NCBI RefSeq assembly: GCF_900108295.1
Contig: NZ_FNWK01000002.1
Coordinates: forward strand, 496,001-560,000
DNA: 64,000 bases
From: Sphingopyxis sp. YR583
GTDB taxonomy: Bacteria > Pseudomonadota > Alphaproteobacteria > Sphingomonadales > Sphingomonadaceae
Direction of reading: 5' to 3'
Position 1 is the stretch's first letter, and each line of letters starts with the position of its first letter. The position numbers and the translations under genes are program-made. Positions 15,271 through 24,565 of this stretch are shown in pieces. Under the pieces are notes generated by a model. It was not told the DNA's origin, ran no database searches, and saw only the letters and a list, made by a program, of their open reading frames with translations.

Positions 15271-16587
15271 CTATCCTTTGGGCATCAACTTCATCGTCAT
15301 CGCCGTCAGCGCCTCTGTCGCGGTCGAGATCACCGCGGGGGCGTCGGGGGCCCAAAAGGGCGAGTGCAGGCTCGGCAGCGTGCGCCCTTCCTTTTGCGCC
15401 GCGTCATATTCGGCCTGCGGCACACCGCCGACCCAGACGATCAGGCTCTTCACATCCTTGTGCTCGTCGCGCGAATAGCGGCTGAAATCCTCGCCACCCA
15501 TCACCGGCGGCATCTTGACGACGCGGTCGCTGCCGAAACTGGTGGTGAGATAGGCCGCCATCTCCTCGGTGAAATCGACCGTATTGAAGGTTGCGGGGGT
15601 ATATTCGTCCTTCTGGACCGACACGACGGGCATCTTGTCTTCGGGAATACCCGCAGCAATCGCCTCGCCCTTGGCAATGCGCGCGATGCCGTCGAGCAAG
15701 TGATCGCGGACCTCGTCGCTATAGCTGCGCACCGTCAGTTGCAGCTTCGCCTCGTCCGAAATGATATTGTGCTTGGCGCCGGCGTGGAAGCTGCCGACGG
15801 TCACCACCGCACTGTCGAGCGGGCTGATTTCGCGCGACACCAGAGTCTGGAGCGCGCCGACGATCCGGCTCGCCAGAACGATCGGATCCTTCGTGGTCTG
15901 CGGATAGGCGCCGTGACCGCCAACCCCTTTCACGCTGATATCGACGCTGTCGACATTGGCGAGCGCATAGCCGGGCGTATAGCCGATCTTGCCTGCGGGG
16001 AACTGGGCAGCGTCGTGGAATGCGAGAGCATATTGCGGTTTGGGAAAGCGCGTGTAGAGCCCGTCGGCGAGCATCATCCGCGCGCCCGCGCCGCGTTCTT
16101 CGGCGGGCTGGCCGATCATCACCAGCGTGCCCGACCATTTCGCCTTGTTCGCCGCCATCAGCCGCGCGACGCCGATCCATGCAGTCATATGCGTATCGTG
16201 ACCGCACGCGTGCATCACGCCGGTTTCGACGCCTTCCTTCGTGGTCACACGCACCTTGGAAGCGCCCGGCAGACCCGTCTGCTCGGTCACCGGCAGGCCA
16301 TCCATGTCGGCGCGCACCAGCACCACCGGCCCCGGACCGTTTTCCATCACCGCGACGACACCGGTGCCGCCCACCTTCTCGGTTACCTTAAACCCCAGCT
16401 TGCGCGCTTCGGCGGCGAGGATGCCCGCCGAGCGCACTTCCATGAAGCTGAGTTCGGGATTGGCGTGCAGATCCTTGTAGATCGCCATCAGCGACGGCAT
16501 CTGCTTTTCGACCTCGCCGCGCAGCGTCTGCGCCGAAGCCGGTACGGCAAGAGCCAGCGCAGCCGCGCCCGTCCACAAAATCCGCAT
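15271..16587 (-). CDS. Exported M20-family amidohydrolase/peptidase
   Basis: About 438 aa, with a signal peptide ending near PASAQ. Three consecutive ATGs (16593, 16590, 16587) follow GGGG; the third has the best spacing. M20D metal and catalytic motifs are present: VLVRADMDGLPV, MHACGHDTHM, GQPAEERGAG and the late ligand PPVMGGEDFSRY. The dimerisation domain is in the middle (GVGGHGAYPQTTKDP). The family removes acyl or amino-acid groups (aminoacylase, hippurate or indole-acetyl-amino acid hydrolase). The signal peptide places it in the periplasm. Substrate is unassigned. Confidence 0.93.
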   Translation of the reverse strand: MRILWTGAAALALAVPASAQTLRGEVEKQMPSLMAIYKDLHANPELSFMEVRSAGILAAEARKLGFKVTEKVGGTGVVAVMENGPGPVVLVRADMDGLPVTEQTGLPGASKVRVTTKEGVETGVMHACGHDTHMTAWIGVARLMAANKAKWSGTLVMIGQPAEERGAGARMMLADGLYTRFPKPQYALAFHDAAQFPAGKIGYTPGYALANVDSVDISVKGVGGHGAYPQTTKDPIVLASRIVGALQTLVSREISPLDSAVVTVGSFHAGAKHNIISDEAKLQLTVRSYSDEVRDHLLDGIARIAKGEAIAAGIPEDKMPVVSVQKDEYTPATFNTVDFTEEMAAYLTTSFGSDRVVKMPPVMGGEDFSRYSRDEHKDVKSLIVWVGGVPQAEYDAAQKEGRTLPSLHSPFWAPDAPAVISTATEALTAMTMKLMPKG

Positions 16588-16614
16588 CATCATTTTCCCC
16601 TGTTTATGTGCCTG

Positions 16615-17262
16615 TCAGCCCGCCGGGACCAGTTCGATCACGTCGAGCAACGATTCATAAGCGGGCGCAGGTAGCACCAGCCGCCAGCGATTGTCGCCGA
16701 TCCGTTCGACCAGCCCCGCCATGTCACGCAAGCGGTCGCTGCCATAATTGACCGCCATCTTCTCGTCGCCAAGCTCGAGCGTGCCAAGGAAGACCTGCCG
16801 CTTCAGATTGTCGGGAAAGATCAGCCCGACGGGGCGCTGCGACCCCGTCAGCTTGGTCAGGCTCGACAATCCCTGTTCGGGGGCGACGCGGCAACGGAAC
16901 CAGCCGTAAGCCACGTAGGACAGGCTGCTGCGTCCCTGCGCGCCGACCTTGATCGTCCGGCAACGGTAGTCGCCGGCGGGCAAATGCGGATTGGGCAGTG
17001 CCGCCGTCGGTTGCAGCAGCACCCCCTCGCGATCGATATCGGCGCCGAAACCCTTCGCGCGCGCGTCGGCGAGCGCCGCTTGCCAGCTGCTATACCAGCC
17101 GCGAATCCGCTCCTTGTCGACATCGGTCGCCGTTGCGCGCCAAGTGCCCGTTGTGTCCGACGGTGCGTCGGCCGACGACGGCGGCACCGGCGGCACTACC
17201 GACCGGCACGCGCCAAGGGTGACGACGAGCGCCACCGCCAAAACCCAAATGGTGCGACCCAT
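16615..17262 (-). CDS. DUF4893-type lipoprotein
   Basis: 215 aa from ATG 17262, supported by GGAGA 6 bases upstream; an earlier in-frame ATG gives a long basic extension with no signal. A lipobox (VTLGAC) follows the hydrophobic segment, so it should be a lipoprotein. After a Pro/Ser-rich linker the folded part includes TWRATATDVDKERIRGWYSS and WFRCRVAPEQGLSSLTKLTG. This looks like the DUF4893 family, of unknown function and common in sphingomonads. Two cysteines, one in CRTIKVG and one in FRCRV, may pair. Confidence 0.75.
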   Translation of the reverse strand: MGRTIWVLAVALVVTLGACRSVVPPVPPSSADAPSDTTGTWRATATDVDKERIRGWYSSWQAALADARAKGFGADIDREGVLLQPTAALPNPHLPAGDYRCRTIKVGAQGRSSLSYVAYGWFRCRVAPEQGLSSLTKLTGSQRPVGLIFPDNLKRQVFLGTLELGDEKMAVNYGSDRLRDMAGLVERIGDNRWRLVLPAPAYESLLDVIELVPAG

Positions 17263-17337
17263 GATTCTCCGTCTCTTCCCCGGCTTGTTGTGGTTAACCT
17301 TAGGAGGGCAAAGGAGATTGCTCAAGAGCGCAGCGGA

Positions 17338-18123
17338 TCAGGCGGCCGTCCAGCCACCGTCGACGCTGAGGTTCGCGCCAGTGATGTTTGCGGCCTCGTC
17401 GCGCGTCAGGAAAGATGCGACGGCGGCCACCTGCTCGACGGTAACGAACTGTTTCGTCGGCTGCCCCGCGAGCAGGACGTCGTTGATCACTTGTTCGCGC
17501 GTCATACCCCGCGCCTTCATCGTGTCGGGGATCTGGTTCTCGACCAGCGGCGTCCAGACATAGCCCGGGCTGATGCAGTTCACCGTAATTCCGGCATCGG
17601 CGACTTCGAGCGCGACCGTCTTTGTCAGGCCGGCGAGGCCATGCTTCGCGGTGACATAGGCCGACTTGAACGGCGATGCGACGAGCGAGTGCGCCGACGC
17701 CGTGGCGATGATGCGCCCCCATTTCTTCCGGCGCATGACAGGCACCGCATGGCGGATCGTGTGGAATGCCGCGGTCAGATTGAGCGCGATGATCATGTCC
17801 CATTTCTCGACCGGGAAATCTTCGACCGGCGAGACGAACTGCATGCCGGCATTGTTGACGAGAATATCGACCCCGCCGAAATCGGCGTCGGCGCGCTTGA
17901 ACATCTCCTCGATCTGTTCGGGCTTGGTCAGGTCGGCCCCATCATACGCGGCTTTGCCACCGCTGATCGTTTCCAGCCCCTTGCGCTCGGTTTCAATCGC
18001 ATCGGTATCGCCAAACCCGTTGATGATGATCGAGGCGCCTTCGGAGGCAAAGGCCTTCGCAATGCCGAGCCCGATGCCCGACGTCGATCCGGTGACAAGG
18101 GCGGTCTTTCCTTTGAGGCGCAT
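17338..18123 (-). CDS. bdhA: 3-hydroxybutyrate dehydrogenase
   Basis: 261 aa short-chain dehydrogenase. NAD-binding TGSTSGIGLGIAK (about 11-23), the NNAG motif (LVNNAGMQFV), catalytic Ser in SAHSLVASPF, and YVTAKHG with the Tyr-Lys pair are all present. The C-terminal LLAGQPTKQFVTVEQVA segment is characteristic of D-3-hydroxybutyrate dehydrogenases. It oxidises 3-hydroxybutyrate to acetoacetate in polyhydroxybutyrate and ketone-body turnover. The patatin gene lies 57 bases upstream on the same strand, so they are probably an operon. Confidence 0.93.
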   Translation of the reverse strand: MRLKGKTALVTGSTSGIGLGIAKAFASEGASIIINGFGDTDAIETERKGLETISGGKAAYDGADLTKPEQIEEMFKRADADFGGVDILVNNAGMQFVSPVEDFPVEKWDMIIALNLTAAFHTIRHAVPVMRRKKWGRIIATASAHSLVASPFKSAYVTAKHGLAGLTKTVALEVADAGITVNCISPGYVWTPLVENQIPDTMKARGMTREQVINDVLLAGQPTKQFVTVEQVAAVASFLTRDEAANITGANLSVDGGWTAA

Positions 18124-18180
18124 GGGAGAAATCCTTTCAATGGGGGAGAATGGAGAGATGAGAGATAAGGCCGGGCCGCT

Positions 18181-19326
18181 TCAACCATCCTTTGGTCTGA
18201 GGCCGTCCGATTGGACCGCGAAACTGTCGGATCGTCCTTCGGCAATGCTTTCGGCGAGCAGATGTCCGTCCTTCATCGCCGCCTCGACGGCAGCTCGGCC
18301 GAGCGCCCAATTGACCTCCATCGTCGAGCGCGAAAATTCGAAGTCGCGCGCTCCGGTCTGCCATTTCGGCGGCTCATGGATCAACTGGACAACGTTGAGC
18401 GCCTTGCAGTCGACCATCCGACGCACCGCTTTCACCTCGGGCAAATCGGCAAATTCGTCGGGCAGTTTCTGCAGCATGCGATCGATCAGCCGATGCTCCT
18501 TGCGACGCCGCACCAGCCCGTCGGAGATGCGCCGCGTGCGGCTGGAATAGCGGATATCCTTCTCGCGCGACCAGGCTTCCTCCAGGTCGTGCGGCCGCTC
18601 GCCCCGCGCGGGGAACAGGTCGACCTGGAACACCAGCATATCGTCATTCGCCGAGGCGACGACATGTTCGAGCGGCGTGTTCGACACGAGGCCCCCGTCC
18701 CAATACCATGTCCCGTCGATCTCGACCGGCGGCAGGCCCGGCGGCAGCGCGCCCGAGGCGAGAATATGTCGCGCATCGATCGTGTCGCATGTCGTGTCAA
18801 AATAGCGGAAATTGCCCGTCTCGACGGCAACGGCGCCGACCGACAGCCGCACCTTGCCATTGTTCACCCGGTCCCAATCGACCAGCCGGTCGAGCATCGC
18901 CACCAGCGGTGCGGTATCGTAGAAGCTCACCGCCTCCGGCGTCTGCCGCGCTGCGAAGGCGGGCGGCGGAAAGCGCGGGATGAAGAAGCCGGGGACGCCG
19001 AACGCCGCGACCTGCCCCGCCGCCGCCATATGCGTCCACTCGCGCGCCCAGTCATTGTCCACCATCGGCAGCGAAGGCAGCGCGGACGAGACGCCTTCCC
19101 AGAATTCGCGCATCTTTCCGACCGCCTGATCGCGCTCGTTCCCGGCGATGATCGCGGCGTTGACAGCGCCGATCGAGATGCCGGCAACCCAGTCGAGTTC
19201 GATGCCGAGTTCGATCAGCGATTCATACACCCCAGCCTGGAATGCCCCGAGCGCTCCGCCGCCCTGCAGGACGAGGACGACAAGGTCGGGAAGCGGCAGA
19301 GCGGCACGGGCGGAGCGGCGGGGCAT
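18181..19326 (-). CDS. Patatin-like phospholipase (with C-terminal DUF3734)
   Basis: 381 aa from ATG 19326; a start at 19374 would add 16 residues without family character. Patatin motifs are the oxyanion loop LQGGGALGAF, the nucleophile GISIG, and the Asp box YWDGGLVSNTPL. The C-terminal ~110 residues match DUF3734 (REKDIRYSSRTRRISDGLV and onward). No signal peptide is seen, so it is cytosolic or membrane-peripheral. Association with 3-hydroxybutyrate dehydrogenase and PhaR-like sites in the promoter suggests a role in storage granule or lipid metabolism, which is inference. Confidence 0.92.
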   Translation of the reverse strand: MPRRSARAALPLPDLVVLVLQGGGALGAFQAGVYESLIELGIELDWVAGISIGAVNAAIIAGNERDQAVGKMREFWEGVSSALPSLPMVDNDWAREWTHMAAAGQVAAFGVPGFFIPRFPPPAFAARQTPEAVSFYDTAPLVAMLDRLVDWDRVNNGKVRLSVGAVAVETGNFRYFDTTCDTIDARHILASGALPPGLPPVEIDGTWYWDGGLVSNTPLEHVVASANDDMLVFQVDLFPARGERPHDLEEAWSREKDIRYSSRTRRISDGLVRRRKEHRLIDRMLQKLPDEFADLPEVKAVRRMVDCKALNVVQLIHEPPKWQTGARDFEFSRSTMEVNWALGRAAVEAAMKDGHLLAESIAEGRSDSFAVQSDGLRPKDG

Positions 19327-19361
19327 GGACTCGCGATCCTTGGTTAGGAATGCGCGATTTG

Positions 19362-19385
19362 TGCACCGCAGCACATGCTATTGCA
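19362..19385 (-). promoter_or_regulatory. Candidate PhaR-type operators before patatin-bdhA
   Basis: TGCACCGCA (19362-19370, TGC-N3-GCA) and TGCTATTGCA (19376-19385, TGC-N4-GCA) lie 36-60 bases upstream of the patatin start. TGC-N3/4-GCA is the type of site bound by the polyhydroxybutyrate regulator PhaR in other alphaproteobacteria. The region also faces the divergent YpfJ-type gene. Confidence 0.35.
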
Positions 19386-19473
19386 ATGGCTTGTCGGCCG
19401 CGAAGCCCCTTCCAATTGATCGGCGCTGCTGTAACACTCAGGCGAGACCAGATCTTGCCGGTGGAGAAACCCG

Positions 19474-20379
19474 ATGCGCCTCGACGATTATGATCCCGGA
19501 GACGATATTCGCGATCTGGGCCGCGGTGGTGGCGGTTTTGGCGGCGGCGGTGGCGGCGGCCTCGGCGGGCTGCTGATCGGCTTCCTGCCGATGCTGCTCG
19601 GCCGCAAGATGGGCTGTGGCACCATCCTGCTTCTTGGCGCGGTCGCTTTCTTCGTACTCGGCCCCGGCGCCAACATGCTGAGCACGGGCGGCGGCACGAG
19701 CGATCCGATGGCCGACAGCCGGAGCGGCGCCAATGTCGCTTGCGACACCGATGCCGAACGCTTTGCCTGCAACGTCTTCGGCTCGACGCATCAGGTCTGG
19801 GGCGAATTGATCAACGGTTATCGCAAGCCCACACTCAATTTCTTCACCGACCAGAATCGTTCGGGCTGCGGCGCGGCGCAGGCGGCGATGGGCCCCTTCT
19901 ATTGCCCCGCCGATCAGGGCGTCTACCTCGACACCGCCTTCTTCCGCGAACTCGACCAGCGTTTCGGCGCGGCGGGCGATGCGGCGCAGGCTTATGTCGT
20001 GGCGCACGAAGTCGGCCACCATATCCAGACGATCAGCGGCACTTCGGATCGGGTCCGCAGTGCGCAGAGCCGTGCGTCGCAGGCCGAGGGCAATGCGCTG
20101 CAGGTCCGTATGGAATTGCAGGCCGATTGCTACGCCGGCGTCTGGGCCGCGCGCGCAAGGAACAGCGCCGGCCAGCCGGTGATGGAGGCGGGCGATATGG
20201 AAGAAGCGATGCGCGCCGCCAATGCGATCGGCGACGACACGCTGATGCGCTCGGCCGGACAGCGCCCCGTGCCCGAAAGCTTCACGCACGGAACGAGCGA
20301 ACAACGCATGACCTGGCTGCGCCGCGGCCTGCAAACGGGGGATCCACGCCAGTGCAACGCTTTCGATACCGCCATCTGA
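19474..20379 (+). CDS. YpfJ-type neutral zinc metallopeptidase
   Basis: 301 aa. The short N-terminus (MRLDDYDPGDDIRDLG) leads into a Gly-rich stretch (about 11-30) and one membrane helix (about 45-70). The C-terminal domain has the zinc motif VAHEVGHHIQ, the glutamate-bearing MELQADCYAGVWA (third ligand), and late CNAF. This is the family of E. coli YpfJ, membrane-anchored with the protease domain in the periplasm. The Gly-rich segment close to the membrane is unusually long. It overlaps the next gene by 28 bases. Confidence 0.93.
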   Translation: MRLDDYDPGDDIRDLGRGGGGFGGGGGGGLGGLLIGFLPMLLGRKMGCGTILLLGAVAFFVLGPGANMLSTGGGTSDPMADSRSGANVACDTDAERFACNVFGSTHQVWGELINGYRKPTLNFFTDQNRSGCGAAQAAMGPFYCPADQGVYLDTAFFRELDQRFGAAGDAAQAYVVAHEVGHHIQTISGTSDRVRSAQSRASQAEGNALQVRMELQADCYAGVWAARARNSAGQPVMEAGDMEEAMRAANAIGDDTLMRSAGQRPVPESFTHGTSEQRMTWLRRGLQTGDPRQCNAFDTAI

Positions 20380-21638
20380 ACGCCGCGATCGCGGCAAGCC
20401 TTTTGGCGGTATCGCCGGCATCGGCCCAAACGCTTTATATCAAGGCCGGCCGGCTGATCGACGGCGTCTCGAACGAAGTGCGCACGGGCGAGTGCATCAC
20501 CGTCGAGGGCGAGCACATCAAGGCGGTCGGCCCCTGCGGCAAGGCGCCCGATGGCGCGACGGTCGTCGACTGGTCGGGCTTCAACGTCCTCCCCGGCCTG
20601 ATCGACCTGCACACCCACTTGGCCGACCTCGGCCAGAGCGCCGATCTCGCCGCGCCGATAAAGGCATCGCCTGCCGAAACCGCGCTGGTCGGGGCGCGCA
20701 ACGCGCGCGTCACGCTCGACGCGGGTTTCACCAGCGCGCGCGACGTCGGCACCTATCGCGGCCTGACCGACGTGACGCTGCGCAATGCCATCGACCGCGG
20801 CGACGTGCCCGGCCCGCGCATGTGGGTTGCGGGCGCCTATATCACCATTCCCAAGGGCGGCGGCGAACTCAACGGCGTCGTGCCGAACGAAGAATTGCCA
20901 GCCGACATGCGCCTCGGCGTCGCTGCAACCCCCGAGGAAGCCGCAGCGAAGACGACATATCTGCTCGACCATGGCGCCGACTTCATCAAGACGATCGCGA
21001 CCGGCGCGGTGCTCGCCATCGGCACCGAGCCCGGCGCGCCCGAATTGACCGTCGAACAACTGCGCGCGGTGGTAAGGGTCGCCCATGCTCGCGGCAAGAA
21101 GGTCACGGCCCATGCGCACGGCGCCATCGGCATCCAGAATGCAATCAACGCCGGCGTCGACAGCATCGAACACGCCAGCCTCGCCGACGAGGCGACGCTG
21201 CAGCTCGCGAAAAAGCGCGGCACCTGGCTCGCGATGGATATCTATAACGGCACCTATATCGACGATATCGGCACCAAAGAGGGCTGGCCCGAGGAATATC
21301 TCCGCAAGAACCGCGAAACGACCGATGCCCAGCGCGCCGCCTTCCGCCGTGCGGTCGAACTGGGCGTCAACATCGGCTACGCCACCGACGCCGGCGTCTA
21401 TCCGCACGGGCTCAACGCGCGCCAGTTCCGCAATATGGTCAAATATGGAATGACGCCGATGCAGGCGATCCAGTCCGCCACCGGCCGCGCGTCGGAGGAA
21501 ATGGGACGCAGCGACGTCGGTGCGATCGTCCCCGGTCGCTACGCCGATTTCGTCGCCGTAAAGGCCGATCCGCTCACCGACATCACCGTCCTCGAAAAGA
21601 TCGACCATGTGATGAAGGGCGGCGCTATCGTCCGCTAG
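20352..21638 (+). CDS. Exported amidohydrolase-family protein (imidazolonepropionase/Xaa-Pro dipeptidase-like)
   Basis: 428 aa from GTG 20352, which overlaps the YpfJ-type gene by 28 bases and is preceded by GGGGGAT. This start gives a proper signal peptide (AAIAASLLAVSPASAQ). Amidohydrolase metal motifs are DLHTHL (first HxH), the probable carbamylated Lys in FIKTIATG, the His residues in VTAHAHG and SIEHASLAD, and the catalytic Asp in YATDAG. Relatives include Xaa-Pro dipeptidases of this fold; specificity is not readable. The stop overlaps that of the convergent HPP gene. Confidence 0.9.
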   Translation: MQRFRYRHLNAAIAASLLAVSPASAQTLYIKAGRLIDGVSNEVRTGECITVEGEHIKAVGPCGKAPDGATVVDWSGFNVLPGLIDLHTHLADLGQSADLAAPIKASPAETALVGARNARVTLDAGFTSARDVGTYRGLTDVTLRNAIDRGDVPGPRMWVAGAYITIPKGGGELNGVVPNEELPADMRLGVAATPEEAAAKTTYLLDHGADFIKTIATGAVLAIGTEPGAPELTVEQLRAVVRVAHARGKKVTAHAHGAIGIQNAINAGVDSIEHASLADEATLQLAKKRGTWLAMDIYNGTYIDDIGTKEGWPEEYLRKNRETTDAQRAAFRRAVELGVNIGYATDAGVYPHGLNARQFRNMVKYGMTPMQAIQSATGRASEEMGRSDVGAIVPGRYADFVAVKADPLTDITVLEKIDHVMKGGAIVR

Positions 21639-22333
21639 GACTTGTTCCGCTCGGCCGCATGCGCCTCGGCGCGGTCGAGCAGCAGCGCGAGATCCTCGCG
21701 GCTGATGTCGAACGTCTCACCCAGATCGTCGAGCGCCGCGTCGATATCGCCCATCAGCAGACCCGAAGCCGGCGCGGGCGCCAGCGCCTTGCCTTCGACG
21801 GGCTTCGCGCGGTGCGGATAGCTGTGGCCTGAAAAGCGGTGGAACAGCCAGCCAATCAGGGTCATCAGCAGCGAATTGGCGATCACGACGATCAGGAAAT
21901 CCGCCACATGCGCCGAAAACAGCGCATAGCCGCCGAGTACTGCGCTGAGCGCCGCGGCCCCCCCGGGCGGATGCAGGCAGCGCAAGAGCGACATCGTCAG
22001 GATCGCCAGTGAAACCGCAACTGCGGCGGCAATCGCCGGATCGGGAAATATCCATGCGACGACCGCGCCAACCATCGCCGAAATGACATTGCCGCCGACG
22101 ATCGACCAGGGCTGCGCGAGCGGGCTCGCGGGCACGGCGAACAGCAATACCGCCGAAGCGCCCATCGGCGCGACGATCCACGGCATCGACGCGGGGAACA
22201 GCGCGACACAGGTCAGCCCGACGAAACCGATGCCGATCAGCGCGCCGATGCTGGCGATCACGCGATCACGCAAGCTCGCGCCCGCCAGCAGCGGCACGAA
22301 CAGGCGGCCGGTGTTCAATATGGCGCGGACCAT
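21635..22333 (-). CDS. HPP-family integral membrane protein
   Basis: 232 aa. Four to five membrane helices in the first 165 residues contain the family signature CLHPPGGAAAL. The C-terminal 60 residues are soluble and acidic (MGDIDAALDDLGETFDISRE), probably cytoplasmic. AAGGAAAG precedes ATG 22333. HPP proteins have been tied to nitrite transport in plastids, but bacterial roles vary. No nitrogen gene is nearby. The last four bases overlap the convergent amidohydrolase gene. Confidence 0.88.
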   Translation of the reverse strand: MVRAILNTGRLFVPLLAGASLRDRVIASIGALIGIGFVGLTCVALFPASMPWIVAPMGASAVLLFAVPASPLAQPWSIVGGNVISAMVGAVVAWIFPDPAIAAAVAVSLAILTMSLLRCLHPPGGAAALSAVLGGYALFSAHVADFLIVVIANSLLMTLIGWLFHRFSGHSYPHRAKPVEGKALAPAPASGLLMGDIDAALDDLGETFDISREDLALLLDRAEAHAAERNKS

Positions 22334-22477
22334 CGCTTTCCTTCTCGTTCTTGGGCGATGGGCCCGATGGAGCCTTTCGCTCCCTCCCGCCAGCGAAATT
22401 TAGTTGGGATCGACGAAGCACCGTTTGGCGTGCCTTCGCGCTTGAACGCGCGGGCCGCTTCGCTAAAAACCGCTTTC

Positions 22478-24547
22478 ATGCGAAACCAGATCCTCTGCAG
22501 CGCGATCGCGCTCGCCGCCGCCCTCTCCTCCCCCGCCTCCGCCCGCCCGATGACCGAGGTCGACCTTGCGACCTTGAAGCGCGTTGCAGCGCCGACCGCG
22601 TCGCCCGACGGCCGCTGGATCGTGTTCCAGATGACCGAGACCGAGGGTGAGACCTATAAGCGCTCGACCGGCCTCTGGATCGTCGACCGCAATGCGAAGG
22701 GCGCAAAGCCTGCCCCGATCGCCGACACGGCAGGCAAGAATGAAACAGCGCCCGCCTTCGACAAGGACGGCATCCTCTATTTCCTATCAAACGCGTCGGG
22801 TAAGGATCAGGTGTGGCGGATCGACCCCAAGGCGGACGCCGCCGCGACGCAGGTCACAGATACGCACGCCGATGTGTCGGGCTTCAAGATTTCGCCCGAT
22901 GCGACCAAGCTGCTCGCTTGGGGCGACATTCCGAAGGAATGCACCGACTTCGGTTGCGACGCCAAGGACAAGGGCGCGCTGCCCGGTCCCGGCACCGGCC
23001 GCCTCTATAAAGACGGCGCGGGTTTCGTCCGCCATTGGGATCAGTGGGAAACCCCCGGCACCTACAGCCGCCCCTTCGTCTTCAACCTCTCGGGCGGCAA
23101 GGCGACCGCGGCGCGCCCAGTCGATGCCGGCCTTGTCGGCGACAGCCCGTCGAAGCCGTTTGGCGGCGGCGAAGAACTTGCATGGGGCGCCGACAGCCGC
23201 ACCGTCTTCTTCACGCTGCGCAAGGCCGACCGCAACGAACCGACGTCGACCAATCTCGATGTCTATAGCTGGCTGGTCGACAGCCGGATGATGCCGGTCA
23301 ATCTGACGCAGGACAATCAGGCAACCGACACGCTGCCGACGCCTTCACCCGACGGCAAATGGCTTGCTTATGCCGCGATGGCACGCCCCGGCTATGAGGC
23401 CGACCGGCAGGTGCTGATGCTGCGCAACCTCGAAAGCGGCGAAACGAAAAAGCTGACCGATGCGTGGGACCGCTCGGTCGCCTCGATCGCGTGGGCGGCG
23501 GACGGCAAATCGCTCTATGTCACCGCGCAGGACACGCTCGAACATCCGGTGTTCCGCATCGATGCGACAACGGGCAAGGTCGACAAGCTCAAGGCGACGA
23601 CGGAAGCCTTCGAGGGCAATATCGGCGACGTCACCCCGCTTCCCGGCGGCGCGCTGCTCTATTCGCGCAACACCGCGCTCGCCCCGACCGATCTTTACGT
23701 CCGCGATGCAAAGGGCAAGGTCAGCCAGATCACCGCGGTCAATGCAGCAACACTCGCGCAGTTCGATCCGGTCGAAATGGACCGTATCCAGTTCGCGGGC
23801 GCAAATGGCGACAAGGTGTGGGGGATCATCCTGAAACCCGTCAGCCCCGTCCAGAAGCTGCCGGTCGCCTTCATCGTCCACGGTGGGCCGCAGGGCAGCT
23901 TCGGCAACGCATGGTCGACACGCTGGAACCCGCGCCTGTTCGCGCAGCGGGGCTATGGCGTCGTCAGCATCGATTTCCACGGCTCGACGGGATATGGTCA
24001 AGCCTTCACCGACAGCATCAACAAGGACTGGGGCGGCAAGCCGCTCGAGGATCTGAAGCTAGGACTTGCTGCTGCGGGCAAGCAAGACGCGCAGCTCGAC
24101 CTCACTAACGCCTGCGCGCTCGGCGCCTCCTATGGTGGCTATATGATGAACTGGATCGCCGGCCAGTGGACCGACGGTTTCAAATGCCTCGTCCAGCATG
24201 ACGGGGTCTTCGATGCGCGCGCAATGGCGTATGAAACCGAAGAACTCTGGTTCGACGAATGGGAACATGGCGGCCCCTATTTCCAGGTCCCCGAAGAATA
24301 TGAGAAATGGAACCCGGTCCATCACGTGGCCAAGTGGAAGACCCCGATGCTGGTGATCACCAGCGAGAAGGACTTCCGCATCCCCTATACGCAGGGCCTT
24401 GCCGCCTTCACCGCACTCCAGCGTCGGAACATTCCGTCGCAGCTTCTCGTCTTCCCCGACGAGAACCACTGGGTGCTAAAGGGCGCGAACAGCGTCCAGT
24501 GGCACCAGACGGTGTTCAACTGGCTGGACAGCTATCTGAAGAAATGA
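22478..24547 (+). CDS. Exported S9-family peptidase (prolyl oligopeptidase/DPP/AAP-like)
   Basis: 689 aa from ATG 22478, which directly begins a signal peptide (MRNQILCSAIALAAALSSPA); longer in-frame starts lack one. The N-terminal beta-propeller (about 30-420) has TolB/WD-like repeats (SPDGRWIVFQM, SPDGKWLAYA). The C-terminal alpha/beta-hydrolase domain carries GASYGGYM (Ser551), Asp632 in EKDFRIPY and His664 in ENHWVLK, a complete catalytic triad. It should cleave oligopeptides in the periplasm. It stands alone and is convergent with the cupin gene. Confidence 0.94.
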   Translation: MRNQILCSAIALAAALSSPASARPMTEVDLATLKRVAAPTASPDGRWIVFQMTETEGETYKRSTGLWIVDRNAKGAKPAPIADTAGKNETAPAFDKDGILYFLSNASGKDQVWRIDPKADAAATQVTDTHADVSGFKISPDATKLLAWGDIPKECTDFGCDAKDKGALPGPGTGRLYKDGAGFVRHWDQWETPGTYSRPFVFNLSGGKATAARPVDAGLVGDSPSKPFGGGEELAWGADSRTVFFTLRKADRNEPTSTNLDVYSWLVDSRMMPVNLTQDNQATDTLPTPSPDGKWLAYAAMARPGYEADRQVLMLRNLESGETKKLTDAWDRSVASIAWAADGKSLYVTAQDTLEHPVFRIDATTGKVDKLKATTEAFEGNIGDVTPLPGGALLYSRNTALAPTDLYVRDAKGKVSQITAVNAATLAQFDPVEMDRIQFAGANGDKVWGIILKPVSPVQKLPVAFIVHGGPQGSFGNAWSTRWNPRLFAQRGYGVVSIDFHGSTGYGQAFTDSINKDWGGKPLEDLKLGLAAAGKQDAQLDLTNACALGASYGGYMMNWIAGQWTDGFKCLVQHDGVFDARAMAYETEELWFDEWEHGGPYFQVPEEYEKWNPVHHVAKWKTPMLVITSEKDFRIPYTQGLAAFTALQRRNIPSQLLVFPDENHWVLKGANSVQWHQTVFNWLDSYLKK

Positions 24548-24565
24548 GCCTTCACGGGCGGCGGA

